From: Butyrivibrio sp.
GTDB lineage: Bacteria; Bacillota_A; Clostridia; Lachnospirales; Lachnospiraceae
Direction: 5' to 3'
Assembly (NCBI GenBank): GCA_024690635.1
Contig: JAILOW010000095.1
Location: forward strand, 15,913 to 79,912
Length of the DNA stretch: 64,000 bases
Both the position numbers and the translations under genes were made by a program. The notes under the pieces are model-generated. The model had not been told where the DNA came from, ran no database searches, and was given only the letters and a program-made list of their open reading frames with translations. Below, piece after piece: positions 24,350 through 33,980 of the stretch (the first letter of the stretch is position 1; every line of letters begins with the position of its first letter).

Positions 24350-25960
24350 TTACAGATTTACTTCTTCCACAAAAGGAAGCTCCTTAACTTTTTCGGAAAC
24401 AGAATAGTTCATGGATCTGACTTCGTCCAGCGCTTCATCGTAGATGATAAAGCTGTAACCGTCTTCTTCCATGTACTTTTCCTTAAAAGAAGACTCTTCT
24501 TCAGTGTGGAATACGGCATAACTTGACACCTTCATAAGAATGGAGCCGCGCCTCTCGTTTACAGGGGCGATCTGCTCAACGATAAACTTAAGAGATTTTG
24601 TCTCTTCTTCATCAGAGCCGTCATCCTCCGTTATCACCTTACCATAAAACTTGTAAACACCATCAGCCTTTAAAAGGTTCTGGTATTTACTAAAAGCTTT
24701 GGTAAAGCATGCCGCTGAAATTTTACCTGACTTATCTTCTATATCGAAGAAAGCCATGGGAGCACCGTCTGATTTTCTCTGTTTGATAACAAGATTAGAT
24801 ACAAGGCCATATGCTGTATCATCATCTTCTGAGAGGTCAGAAATAGCAAGCGTCCCGATTTCCTCGGCTTTAGGATAAATATCCATGGGATGCATGGAAA
24901 CATAGATAGAAAGTACATCTTTTTCAAGAGACATTCTTTCCTTCTTATCTTCATAAACATCAACCATGTGAACGGCGCTGATCTCGTCGTCAAACTTTGA
25001 CAAGGTCTTCCTTGCTGTCTCGATCCTCTTTGAGAGCTTATCAACAGTTGAAAGCTCTTTTATCTCGGCTTTAAGACCGTTTTCTTCCTGAAATCTTACT
25101 ACATCTTCATCAGATGAGAAAGATTCGATAACAGGCAGAAGCGCTGTTGCGCTATTGATAAAGGATACCTTCTTTTCTCTGTCGGAAAGAGGCTTCTTTA
25201 TATCTTCCACAAATTTCTTCATGGAAGCCCTGTTTTCGGAAAACATGTCAAATGCACCTGCCGAAATGAGATTTTCGATAACAGCACTAGAGGGATGAAC
25301 CCTTGTAATAAAGTCTTTAAGGCTCTTAAAAGGGCCGTTTGTACTTCTTTCAAGGATTATCTCATCTCCCGCCTTCTTAATGCCTCTTACGGCGGATATA
25401 CCAAATCTGATGTTGCCATCGGCTGTGACAAAGTCTTTGCCGGAGACATTGATGTCGGGAGTAAGGACCTTGATGCCAAACTCTGCAGCTTCGTAGATAA
25501 GCTTTGATACGGCTTCCTGCGGCTTCTGATCTGTGAGCGCCCAGTTGAGTGCTGCCATAAAGAACTCGCAAGGATAGTATCTCTTAAGCCATGCTGTAAG
25601 ATATGCATTGTGTGCATATGCGGCAGCATGTGACTTATTAAAGGCGTATGATGCAAAATCCATCATCTGATCAAACAGAGTGTTTGCAACAGCCTTTGAG
25701 ATGCCATTCTTTTCACAGCCATCTACGAATGCATCACGCTCATGTGCAAGCTTGTCTGCCTTTTTCTTTGACATGAAACGGCGGACATTGTCAGCGTGAC
25801 CGAGAGTAAATCCTGCCAGCTCCTGACATATAGCCATAACCTGTTCCTGATATACGATAGCACCGTATGTCTTGCCAAGAATAGGCTTAAGCTGCGGACA
25901 AAGGAATGTCATTTCCTTTCTTCCGTTCTTAACTTCGATAACGTCGTCAAGGTACTGTAA
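24350..25960 (-). CDS. dnaE: DNA polymerase III alpha subunit, exon 2 (C-terminal part)
   Basis: 536 residues plus stop. It begins LQYLDDVIEVKNGRKEM and continues KTYGAIVYQEQVM, the usual DnaE sequence directly after RPGP, so it is the second exon and not a separate gene; a TTG just upstream would be its only start and has no ribosome site. It holds the fingers/helix-hairpin-helix region (ISAGAFDMF near 270) and an OB fold (KSGKISAACFTK). Joined to exon 1 it gives 1370 residues, longer than typical DnaE because of an inserted coiled coil. Confidence 0.9.
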   Translation of the reverse strand, partial: LQYLDDVIEVKNGRKEMTFLCPQLKPILGKTYGAIVYQEQVMAICQELAGFTLGHADNVRRFMSKKKADKLAHERDAFVDGCEKNGISKAVANTLFDQMMDFASYAFNKSHAAAYAHNAYLTAWLKRYYPCEFFMAALNWALTDQKPQEAVSKLIYEAAEFGIKVLTPDINVSGKDFVTADGNIRFGISAVRGIKKAGDEIILERSTNGPFKSLKDFITRVHPSSAVIENLISAGAFDMFSENRASMKKFVEDIKKPLSDREKKVSFINSATALLPVIESFSSDEDVVRFQEENGLKAEIKELSTVDKLSKRIETARKTLSKFDDEISAVHMVDVYEDKKERMSLEKDVLSIYVSMHPMDIYPKAEEIGTLAISDLSEDDDTAYGLVSNLVIKQRKSDGAPMAFFDIEDKSGKISAACFTKAFSKYQNLLKADGVYKFYGKVITEDDGSDEEETKSLKFIVEQIAPVNERRGSILMKVSSYAVFHTEEESSFKEKYMEEDGYSFIIYDEALDEVRSMNYSVSEKVKELPFVEEVNL

Positions 25961-26338
25961 CAATTCTACCCCCGGTTTCCCGGTACTTTAACACCTTTTT
26001 GGGTGGGTTTTGACTATATCTTCCACATTTATGTGGTTAGCACACTTCCGCCAGTAACTCATCCTCTGGCGTACTCCCTTGCGGGATAGTCGATACACCT
26101 ATTATTTCCGCCTATTCCTCCTGTTCTGGGAGGCGGTAAATAATGTGGCACGGTATTGCCTGCTATCCAATAATGGACCGTAGGCTCTCTTACGAAGCGG
26201 ATTCGTCCTTGGTTTATACTGTATATCTCGTTGTAACGCCTCATACAGTGGTCTTATCTAGCTTCTACCGTTAGCATAGCGATTTTACGCTACACACCCC
26301 TGAGTAATAGGGTTCACGCTAAATCCCCAAACAGTTTT
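25961..26338 (-). ncRNA. Group I self-splicing intron in dnaE
   Basis: 378 nt, no endonuclease ORF. P1 pairs CCCUAAA with UUUGGGG, with U.G at the 5' splice site (exon ...GGCCCU). P7 pairs GACTAT (26086-26091) with ATAGTC (26012-26017) inside the classic S element AAGATATAGTC. P8 is UCCC-GCAA-GGGA. Hairpins CGCCAG/CTGGCG, CCACAT/ATGTGG and CCGG/CCGG follow. The intron ends in G, and splicing joins RPGP to LQYLDD in frame. The exact boundaries follow from these features and protein continuity. Confidence 0.9.
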
Positions 26339-28840
26339 AGGGCCTGGTCTAAACATGCTTACGAGAATTATCAGATCCTCAAAGCAGGTGGGCTTGAAGC
26401 GCTTTAACATGCTCTTCATGCCGTTTGACTCAAACTGGAATACAGAGTTTGTCTTTCCAGCTGCGAAGATATCTTTATAGACATTTTCATCATCAAGCGG
26501 GATCGAAAGAGGCTCAACAACCTTTCCTGTGTTCTTTTCAATCTCAAACATGGTCTCTGTAATGATGTCCAGAGTCTTAAGACCAAGGAAGTCGAACTTT
26601 AAAAGCCCGTTTTCTTCAATCTGCACCATGTCGCACTGAGTTGTGAACATATTTAAGGTTGTATTGTATCTCAGAGGGATATAATCAGATATATCCGCAT
26701 TATCTGAGATAACAATGCCTGCTGCATGAGCGCCGTAGGCAGTAAATGCGCCTTCAATAACTTTTGCCCAATGAAGGACACCAAGAGCGTCATTTGAAGG
26801 GTTCTTTTTGCAAAGATACTCATAGAGAGTAATACCCTTATCTGACACCTTGCCATTATCATCAACGATTGTGGCAAATGATACGCCGACATCTTCGGGG
26901 ATCATCTTGATGATAGGTGTTCCTATCTCATTAAGAAGGCTTCTGCCACAGGTCTTAAGTCCGTAGAACTTTGATTCAGTTCGAAGAGCTCCTTTGGGAG
27001 CAAGTGCATTTGTGGTCATGATGCCGCAAACAGCTCCTTCGCCGTATCTGTTCTTAACGTACTCAATAACCCTGCCTCTTGACTCATTACTAAGGTCGCT
27101 GTCGATATCGGGCATTGACACTCTTTCGGGATTTAAAAATCTCTCGAAAAGAAGTCCATACTTGATGGGATCGAGGTTTGTGATACCAAGAAGGTAACAA
27201 ACAAGCGACCCTACGGCTGAGCCTCTGCCGGGGCCAATACGAAGCCCGGGGTTTTTATACCCGTTTTCCTCAATGAACTTTTTAAGTTCACCTATTGTAA
27301 GGGGGGCTTCTGATATTCTCTCCTTAGGCACTGCGCCAAGAAGACGGCCGTACTCAAGGAAATCCTTAACCACAAGATGATAGTCGGCATATCCCATATC
27401 CTTGATTATTTTTCTTTCATACTCAAGGCGGGCTTTATGCTCTTCATCCATGCCAGCAGGATACCTCCAGGCTATGCCTTTTTCAATTTCCTTATCAAGG
27501 ATATCGTTGGCATCTTCGGTTTGAGAAAATTTAGGATAGTGCTTGCCGGTCTTAAATTCGACGTTGCATCTGTCAAAGATTACGTCAATATTGTTTATTG
27601 ACTCTTCAACAGTGGCTTTGTCAAGAATCTGAAGAAGTGCTTTTGCAAGCTCCTCATTATCCTTAAGATACAGTTCGCTATCTCCTACATTCTCTTCCTG
27701 AAAAGTTGCATCTGCGTTCTTACCATAACGGAGGGAGCGCAATATACATCTTTTAAGCCTGTCATCCTCTGACCCTGTAAGGATGTGGACATCATTGGTG
27801 GCAACAACGGGGAGACTAAGCTTTTTTGCAAGGGCTGCGATTTTGGTAAATACAAACTTTTCTTCTTCAATACCGTGGTACTGAAGTTCGATATAAAAGT
27901 TTCCTTCACCAAAAGCATCTGCAAATTCCTGTGCTGCCTCTCTTGCCATGTCATCTACTTCGCTCTGAGGCTTCATCTGTTTTTCAAGCTCTGATATCTC
28001 GATCTCGATATCCATGAACCTGTCGATAGACTCTGAAACCTTTTTAAGCTTTGCAGAATACTCTGACACAGCCTTTTTGGCTGTTTCAACGCATCTTTTT
28101 GCCTCGGGAAGCCTTGTCTTTGCAAGTTCAGCTGATGCTTTGTCAGCTTCAAGTTCTGCTCTTGCTGACTTTGCAGTGTCATCACCTGCTTTTTCAAGCT
28201 TTGCTACTGCCTTTTCCCTCTGGACAAACTTCTGCTCTGCCAGCCTTTTGGTATCATCTCTTTCAACGATTGCCTTTTCATACTCATTCTGAGCATTTAT
28301 AAGTGCGCTTTTAAGGTCTGATACCTCAGAAGAAGAAGGATTTGTGTATTTATCCTGCTTCCTTCTTGCTTTGTCGATAAGCTTCTGTACAGCTGAGTTC
28401 TGCAGATAGATGGCGTTGATCACACCATACATGCAGGCACTTGTTGCGATAACATCGCCTCTGTACAGAGAAACTATCTCGAACAGCTTTTCCTTGGTGA
28501 TAACAGGGAAACCATTTACAAGATTTTTGTTACTTTCAGTAACCATCTTGCAGATACCTTTCCAACCATTATCATTGGCAGCAAGAACAATAAGATGTGT
28601 CCTTCCAAGGATGCCACCATCCACATAGAGCTCACAACCGGGGATGAGCTTTAAACCATTACTGTCAAATGCGGGTCTGTAATCTTCAATAGAAGATACG
28701 ACGCCGTGATCGGTAATGGCACAGCCTTTTCCGCCAAGCTCTACAATTCTTTTGGCCAGAGCATCAGACTCGATCTGCGCATCAAACAGACTTCTTACAT
28801 GAGTGTGTAATGATGCTGTAAATCTTTTATTTATATTCAT
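26339..28840 (-). CDS. dnaE: DNA polymerase III alpha subunit, exon 1 (PHP and catalytic core)
   Basis: 834 codons to the splice site. PHP domain: SLHTHVRSLFD (about 10) and AITDHG (about 41). Catalytic centre: GPGRGSAVGSL (about 536) and PDIDSD (577-582). Exon 1 ends SMFRPGP. Without splicing, translation would run 17 codons into the intron and stop. Residues ~150-300 are a Lys/Glu/Ala-rich coiled coil inserted in the PHP domain, absent from ordinary DnaE. DnaE copies DNA in the replisome; a plasmid-encoded copy suggests partly self-reliant replication. Confidence 0.93.
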
Positions 28841-28873
28841 TTGTATACCTCCATTTCTTTAAAATTTAAAAAA

Positions 28874-28892
28874 GTACATATAAAATATGGAG
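28874..28892 (-). promoter_or_regulatory. Element promoter motif of dnaE
   Basis: Minus-strand CTCCATATTTTATATGTAC, 34 nt before the dnaE ATG; nearly identical to the motif at 317. No box. Confidence 0.6.
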
Positions 28893-28907
28893 GATTTAGC
28901 AAATAAC

Positions 28908-28931
28908 AAAAAGAGCCGCTCAGGCTCTTTA
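28908..28931 (-). terminator. Rho-independent terminator
   Basis: AAAGAGCC TGAGC GGCTCTTTTT hairpin on the minus strand after the helicase gene. Confidence 0.85.
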
Positions 28932-28959
28932 GTGTTTGTTGTTTGCGTATCATTTTAAA

Positions 28960-30636
28960 TCAATAAATCATAGATTTCTTAATGCCTTCTGATATTTTCT
29001 TTGTATCAATGACACCTGTGCCATCAGGATCTATGTATTGCAATACATCCATTTCGGTAACGCTCTGCCATTTTAAAAAAATAGATAACTCTGGAGGCAT
29101 ATTTTTCATTTTCTTTAATTCGCTGATTGTGTTGGGGATTTCCTTTCCATATTTGTCACAGGTAATCCTAAAATACTCTTCGGCGGCCCTTTTAATACGC
29201 TCATGTTTGACCTCCGCAACAACCTTAGCGACCATTTCCCTGTATGTTGCAAGATAATCAATAGCATAAATATCCTCTTTGTGGATCTCGTTTATCTTGC
29301 TCCAAACAGTATTAAAAGCCTCTTCGTCCTTTGCCATAAGGTTGTCTTCTACATATTTTTCGAGCAGGGTATATTCTTCTTTAGTCAGTTCGTTGCCAAT
29401 TTCTGACATAAGTGATTTTATTCGCTCTTTTTTTGTTGCGGATTTGTTCTTTTTGCGCCTGTTATCTGTTGTTGCAAGGTTAAACATAGATTTTCTATGT
29501 AAATTATCAACTACATCAAACACAACACAGGGGGTTTTTGACCCAGTAGACAGCGCTCTGCCAAGCTGTTGAATGTATATGGTCGATGAATTTGTGCACC
29601 TGTACATTACGATACCGGTGAGATCATCAACATGATAGCCCATATTAAGCATATCTACACAAGCGATAATATCTATGGTGTTTTCTTTGTGTTTTAAGTT
29701 CATGGTATAGAGGTTTGCGCGAGTATTGGCGTCTTCAGATGTAACTTCCAGGACATTTATTTTATATTTAGGGAAAGCCTCGCAAAACCATTCTTTCACA
29801 TCATTAAGACTTGTATGAAGCTGCCTTATAGATGAAAAGAACGCGATGAATTTCATATAACTTTTTTCTTCGACATATTGGTCAACAGTCTTTTTTATGA
29901 TTGTCGGCATATTGTGAATTTTACTTGCTTCAAGCATGCGGGAATTGATAACTTCTTTTACCGAAGGATTATCAATATCCTGTCCTGCAGAACGTGCGGT
30001 CTTTTTGAAATTTGTTTCTATATCATAAGTACAGTATACATAATAAGGCATTTTGATAATGCCATCTTGTACAGCGTCATGCAGAGTGTAAGGATATACG
30101 CAAATTCCTTGAAAAAACTCGTTCACTACGTCAAAAGCATCTGAGCGATCTGGCGTAGCAGTAGCGCCAACAATATGCGCCTGTCGTTGATAGTACATCA
30201 GCCAAAATGCACCAACTTTTGTCTTATCCCCTCCGATTCGGTGAAGTTCGTCCATTATGATAAGATCGTAATCTGGTAGTTCTTCAATAGCCTGTTTGGA
30301 CATTCTTGCAAGCTTTGCGTATGTCATAAACTGAATATTGCGATAATCAAATCCGTAGCCGAGCTCATCATCTATCTCTTTCTTTATGGCTTTTTCATAG
30401 CGCTCCTCAGATGAGCCATCAGTGGCTTCAATCGCTCTAATAGCTGTCTGTTTTATTATTTCAGCAGGATACAGATATAATACACTATTGTAGTCCTTGG
30501 ATATATCAGAAAGAAGCCATGTTTTGCCAAAGCCAGTACATCTTATGACTGCGCAGTGACCATGTGTTTTTAGTTTTTTTTGTAAATCCTCTTTTGTTTT
30601 ACTTCTTACAAGCTCCAAGGGGGATTTATTGTTCAT
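28960..30636 (-). CDS. SF2 (DEAD/DEAH-like) helicase
   Basis: 558 residues. Motif I RCTGFGKTW (about 33), motif II IIMDELHR (about 126), motif III GATATPDR (about 156), and motif VI YIQQLGRALS (about 345) show a two-domain SF2 motor like those of restriction and repair systems. The 200-residue C-terminus is helical and unassigned. Its ATG overlaps the stop of the repeat DNA-binding protein (TAATG), so the two are coupled and may act as one complex, with the repeat protein choosing the DNA site. Confidence 0.85.
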   Translation of the reverse strand: MNNKSPLELVRSKTKEDLQKKLKTHGHCAVIRCTGFGKTWLLSDISKDYNSVLYLYPAEIIKQTAIRAIEATDGSSEERYEKAIKKEIDDELGYGFDYRNIQFMTYAKLARMSKQAIEELPDYDLIIMDELHRIGGDKTKVGAFWLMYYQRQAHIVGATATPDRSDAFDVVNEFFQGICVYPYTLHDAVQDGIIKMPYYVYCTYDIETNFKKTARSAGQDIDNPSVKEVINSRMLEASKIHNMPTIIKKTVDQYVEEKSYMKFIAFFSSIRQLHTSLNDVKEWFCEAFPKYKINVLEVTSEDANTRANLYTMNLKHKENTIDIIACVDMLNMGYHVDDLTGIVMYRCTNSSTIYIQQLGRALSTGSKTPCVVFDVVDNLHRKSMFNLATTDNRRKKNKSATKKERIKSLMSEIGNELTKEEYTLLEKYVEDNLMAKDEEAFNTVWSKINEIHKEDIYAIDYLATYREMVAKVVAEVKHERIKRAAEEYFRITCDKYGKEIPNTISELKKMKNMPPELSIFLKWQSVTEMDVLQYIDPDGTGVIDTKKISEGIKKSMIY

Positions 30637-31919
30637 TAGGGCTCCTCCTTATTTTTTACATGTATCAGAAAATGCTGCCTGATTTCACTTTTTGTAAAGA
30701 TATGCTCTTTACCGCAAGTAGGACATTTGAAAGAGTAGTGCTCTTCGCCGTCCATTTTAAACAGCTTTCTGTAGTGGCTTATATATATGCCCTTCGATGG
30801 AATCAGCAGTATTTCTTCTAAAGTCCACCCATCTTCCAATCTTTGATGGTACATGGAGTATGAGACATTATATGCACTTAACATTTCATTTATGGAATCA
30901 TACGGGTTTCCCCATGGATCTTTACAAGGTTTGAAACATCCATTTCCCAGGTCATTTACTATTCTGTCGAGCGTCCATCCAAGTTTTCTCTGATTATAGT
31001 ATGTGCCTAGTGTGATTCCGTATTCTTTGCAAAAATCAGAGAGCTTATCGTAAACGACTCCGTTATAGGTTATCGATTGTTTTTTCTGCCTAACAGGTGT
31101 TGTGAGTGCCTTTTCTAAAGTCCACCCTTTTTTGAGCCTTGACTGATATGCAGACTTAGTGATACCCCAAAATCTGAGCATTTTCTCTTTGCTAGTAAAG
31201 TGCCTGCCCGTATGGTCGCAACACTCTTTGCCGTGATAATCATCATTTTTCCCAAGAATCGGAGTTGTTAAGGCTTTCTCTAGCGGCCAATCCCTACCCA
31301 GCCTATCAATCAGCACGCTTGGAGGAATGCCGTGGTACTCAGCCATCGCTTTGTAACTTCTATGCTCCATTCCCCAAGGGTCTAAAAGGTGCTTATTCGG
31401 TGGTGTGATTGTTCTTTTTTTATCCGGGAACCGCTTCCCGTTCAGTTTTATAGAGAGCGCTTCTTCTAAAGTCCAGTCCTGGGCAAGTCTATGTGTTAAG
31501 ACTTGAAGGTTTAGTTCGTGGGCTTCAGCCATCTCGCTCTTTGTTTTAAAACGCCCGCCCCAGGGATCCACGTAATAACCATCCTTCTTGACATAGGCAG
31601 CCTTTGATTTTCTTTTCTCAGCCGGAGTGGTTAGTGCCATATCTAAATTCCACCCCGCTTTCATTCTTCCGTTGAATGCAGCGTAACTTATTTTGTAATG
31701 CTTACACATTTCTCTAGCATTTTTGAATTTGTTTCCCAAATGATCTTCGGTGTATAAATCCATTGTTCTCACAGCAGTTGTGAGTGCACTTTCCTCGCTC
31801 CACCCCCTTTTAATTCGGTTTAAATATGTAGTTTTGTTTATATTATAAGCATTACACTTAGCTATAAGACTTGGATATTCAATTCCTTTATGGTCTGTGA
31901 TTTTGAGTTGTTTTTCCAT
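30636..31919 (-). CDS. Seven-repeat HTH-like DNA-binding protein with C2H2-like zinc finger
   Basis: 427 residues built from seven units of about 45-60 residues. Each has a small beta part (DPWGxxFxS), a helix-turn-helix like segment (EMxxxYxIxxxxYxxRLxxGW) and the closing TLEEALTTP. They start near residues 8, 56, 117, 178, 232, 281 and 330. The C-terminus has CPTCG...HFLIH, a C2H2-type finger. Single modules of this kind occur beside HNH nucleases and in phage proteins and are thought to bind DNA; seven in a row is unusual. Coupled to the SF2 helicase. Confidence 0.75.
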   Translation of the reverse strand: MEKQLKITDHKGIEYPSLIAKCNAYNINKTTYLNRIKRGWSEESALTTAVRTMDLYTEDHLGNKFKNAREMCKHYKISYAAFNGRMKAGWNLDMALTTPAEKRKSKAAYVKKDGYYVDPWGGRFKTKSEMAEAHELNLQVLTHRLAQDWTLEEALSIKLNGKRFPDKKRTITPPNKHLLDPWGMEHRSYKAMAEYHGIPPSVLIDRLGRDWPLEKALTTPILGKNDDYHGKECCDHTGRHFTSKEKMLRFWGITKSAYQSRLKKGWTLEKALTTPVRQKKQSITYNGVVYDKLSDFCKEYGITLGTYYNQRKLGWTLDRIVNDLGNGCFKPCKDPWGNPYDSINEMLSAYNVSYSMYHQRLEDGWTLEEILLIPSKGIYISHYRKLFKMDGEEHYSFKCPTCGKEHIFTKSEIRQHFLIHVKNKEEP

Positions 31920-31975
31920 AAGCTATTAGAATTTCCCGACGTTTTAATTATTGCGATCACATTTTTGTGCTCCCT

Positions 31976-32037
31976 TTTATTTAAATATGGCAGATTTTTA
32001 TCTAAAAGCTTCCTCTTTTTTCTTACTTTCTGTACAG
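31976..32037 (-). promoter_or_regulatory. Element promoter, long (38-nt) spacing
   Basis: Minus-strand TGCCATATTTAAATAAAA at 31976-31993 with CTGTACAG at 32030-32037. The gap is 38 nt, not 24, as at 15804 (39) and 51166 (37). Confidence 0.5.
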
Positions 32038-32071
32038 AAAAACAGCCCGGATATACCGAGCTGTCCTTACA

Positions 32072-33280
32072 TTATGCAGTTTTTTCTTGCAGGTTTAGCG
32101 AAACCCGCTTTAAGTACCCGATAAACTTCTTTCTGCCACCTTCTGTTTTCACATAGTCGCAGAGGAAATCATCAAGTCCTTTGTAGTTTTTTTGCCATTT
32201 GCCGTCCTTGGCATCCCATGTGAGGGAATGGCTTTTGAAGCCGTTTTTGTCGATCTCTTTAAGGAGATTATCCTGAGCCATCTTTACCGCCTTATTGTCC
32301 TCAAGCTTATCCATATCATAAGCTTCAATAAAGATGATAGGAAGACCTGTCTTTTCTTCCATAAACGACTTAAAACCTCCGATTGTCCCAACGCCGGGAA
32401 CGCCGATCACCGAGATTTCTTTACCCAAAAGACAATAAATAGCAAGGGCTTTTAGTATCCCTTCTGTCACCAGCCAAAGGGACGTGTCCTTTCCGGGAAG
32501 GATTGTGGGCACTGCACCTGAGGAAGCTCCTTCTTCCTTATTGGATGAAGAAAGCCACAGGTACTTACCTTTTTTAGGATTATCCACACGGATCTGGAAT
32601 CCAAGGAGCTGATTTTTTTCACCCTGAAAAGCAGGGCAGAAATATCCTTGGTTTTCTTCAGATATGGACATATTCCATCTTTTCTGAAGATAAAATCCGG
32701 GAACCTTTCCTAAAAAGTATCCCTGCGACACCAACTCTCCCGCCAGGTCCTGACCTCTCTTGGGAGTAGAGCAGAATCGGAACCTTTTGATATCCTCATC
32801 TGTAAATCCTCTCCTTAAAAGGTCCTGCCGGTGTTCTTCCCTGAGCTTTGTACTATCACACTTTGTCAGTGCAAAATATACGTTTGAGCACTGTTCATCA
32901 GATGCTCTCTCGGGAAGGTTGTACTCAGGGACTGCCTCTCTCCAGTTTACAGGGATCTTTATATCCCCTTCTTCCTGTTCCTGGCCAAGGAGTCCGAATA
33001 TCTCGCAGCCCTTTTGAAACTTCTCGTTAAAGCCTGAAAGACCATATTCCACGCCAATAAGGTCAAATGTATCGTAACGGGCACCACAATGGCACACACA
33101 CGTATTTGACGGACGATGGAAACTCATGTCGCCATGAGAATCGTCATGGTCAGGATTAAGACAGGGAAAGTTTCTTGCGGGATTTATTCCCTCTCTTTCG
33201 AGGTAGTCCCACAGATGTGCTTTGATATACTCCTTGGCATTTTCCCTCTGTTCTTTGCTGGCTTTAATCTTAACCGCCAT
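32072..33280 (-). CDS. CHC2 zinc-finger / TOPRIM primase-like protein
   Basis: 402 residues. The N-terminal zinc site FPCLNPDHDDSHGDMSF ... CVCHCG and YDTFDLIG match the CHC2 primase finger. A TOPRIM-like part follows: LWLVTEGILKALA (acidic Glu near 270) and IEAYDMDKLEDN (Asp pair near 325). Plasmid and phage primases of this layout prime DNA synthesis and would work with the element dnaE. No helicase domain is fused. A DUF3854-like TOPRIM protein is the alternative name. Confidence 0.75.
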   Translation of the reverse strand: MAVKIKASKEQRENAKEYIKAHLWDYLEREGINPARNFPCLNPDHDDSHGDMSFHRPSNTCVCHCGARYDTFDLIGVEYGLSGFNEKFQKGCEIFGLLGQEQEEGDIKIPVNWREAVPEYNLPERASDEQCSNVYFALTKCDSTKLREEHRQDLLRRGFTDEDIKRFRFCSTPKRGQDLAGELVSQGYFLGKVPGFYLQKRWNMSISEENQGYFCPAFQGEKNQLLGFQIRVDNPKKGKYLWLSSSNKEEGASSGAVPTILPGKDTSLWLVTEGILKALAIYCLLGKEISVIGVPGVGTIGGFKSFMEEKTGLPIIFIEAYDMDKLEDNKAVKMAQDNLLKEIDKNGFKSHSLTWDAKDGKWQKNYKGLDDFLCDYVKTEGGRKKFIGYLKRVSLNLQEKTA

Positions 33281-33307
33281 AATGGTATCCTCCTTTATTC
33301 AAAATTA

Positions 33308-33324
33308 GTACACTTTAAATATGG
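33308..33324 (-). promoter_or_regulatory. Element promoter motif of primase-like gene
   Basis: Minus-strand CATCCATATTTAAAGTGTAC, 28 nt before the ATG; no box. Confidence 0.6.
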
Positions 33325-33341
33325 ATGGTCTTTTTACAAAT

Positions 33342-33370
33342 AAAAAAGCACGCTCAAAGCGTGCCTTTTT
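33342..33370 (-). terminator. Rho-independent terminator
   Basis: AAAGGCACGCTTTGAGCGTGCTTTTTT hairpin, minus strand, after the nucleotidase gene. Confidence 0.9.
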
Positions 33371-33373
33371 GGA

Positions 33374-33886
33374 TCATGCAGCATTCTTATCAAGTCCGAC
33401 AAGAATACCTTTGATAGTCTTGTATATGACTATACAGTTAGAAGTGCTATGCACAGAATAGCCCTTCCATGTGCCGTTATTGCCGTTTATCCCATTGTAG
33501 ACTTTAATTCCGATCCCGCCATCTTTTTCCCATTCATGAAGATTTTTGGATAAATCATCAAGAAGGATATTGCCGCCCTTTGCGTATGGAGCTTTCGAGT
33601 CGCCATAGTTCACAAAGGTAGCTTTTGATGCAAAATCATAACCAAACCTGTTTTTAAGCATTGTAAGCTTATCTTCTTTTGCTCTTTCATTGAGCGCGGC
33701 AGAAAGGAGCCTAAAGTCATAGCCTTCGAGGTCTTTGTCATAAATGAGCATCTCCAGAGCTGTACAGAAAGCCTCTACCATAGGCACGGTTAATGTATAG
33801 CCGGGCTGTGCGACCTCCTCCAAGCTTTTTTCTTTAAGGAAGTAGGCAATAACGCCGTCATAATCAATATATACTGTCTTTATCAT
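33374..33886 (-). CDS. HAD-fold 5'-nucleotidase-like protein (NT5C type)
   Basis: 170 residues. The ATG at 33886 lies 8 nt after GGAGG; earlier ATGs overlap the ribosome site. HAD motif I is YIDYDGVIAYF (about 5) and motif IV ILLDDLSKNLHEWEKDGG with VYNG, typical of small deoxyribonucleotidases that adjust dNTP pools. An element that replicates with its own polymerase could use it for pool control (inference). Monocistronic. Confidence 0.75.
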   Translation of the reverse strand: MIKTVYIDYDGVIAYFLKEKSLEEVAQPGYTLTVPMVEAFCTALEMLIYDKDLEGYDFRLLSAALNERAKEDKLTMLKNRFGYDFASKATFVNYGDSKAPYAKGGNILLDDLSKNLHEWEKDGGIGIKVYNGINGNNGTWKGYSVHSTSNCIVIYKTIKGILVGLDKNAA

Positions 33887-33919
33887 GTCCATATCCTCCA
33901 TTTCTATAGATTTACACTA

Positions 33920-33939
33920 TAAAAATGTAATATATGGCG
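33920..33939 (-). promoter_or_regulatory. Element promoter motif, divergent copy
   Basis: Minus-strand GCCATATATTACATTTTTAT keeps CCATA and TA but differs in between; 34 nt before the nucleotidase ATG. Confidence 0.4.
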
Positions 33940-33944
33940 GGCAA

Positions 33945-33973
33945 TAAAAAAGAGGCATCCTTAGGACACCTCT
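33945..33973 (-). terminator. Rho-independent terminator
   Basis: GAGGTGTCC / GGATGCCTCTTTTTT hairpin on the minus strand after the NERD gene. Confidence 0.8.
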
Positions 33974-33980
33974 CAACAAC

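Noticed and set aside
28388..28467. Two CTGTACAG sites in dnaE as promoters
   Set aside because: They encode ordinary codons (AVQK, LYRG), and no YCCATA motif lies 24 nt away on either strand.
24350..28840. dnaE read as two separate genes or a frameshifted pseudogene
   Set aside because: The intervening 378 nt have group I intron features, and joining the exons restores the conserved DnaE sequence in frame.
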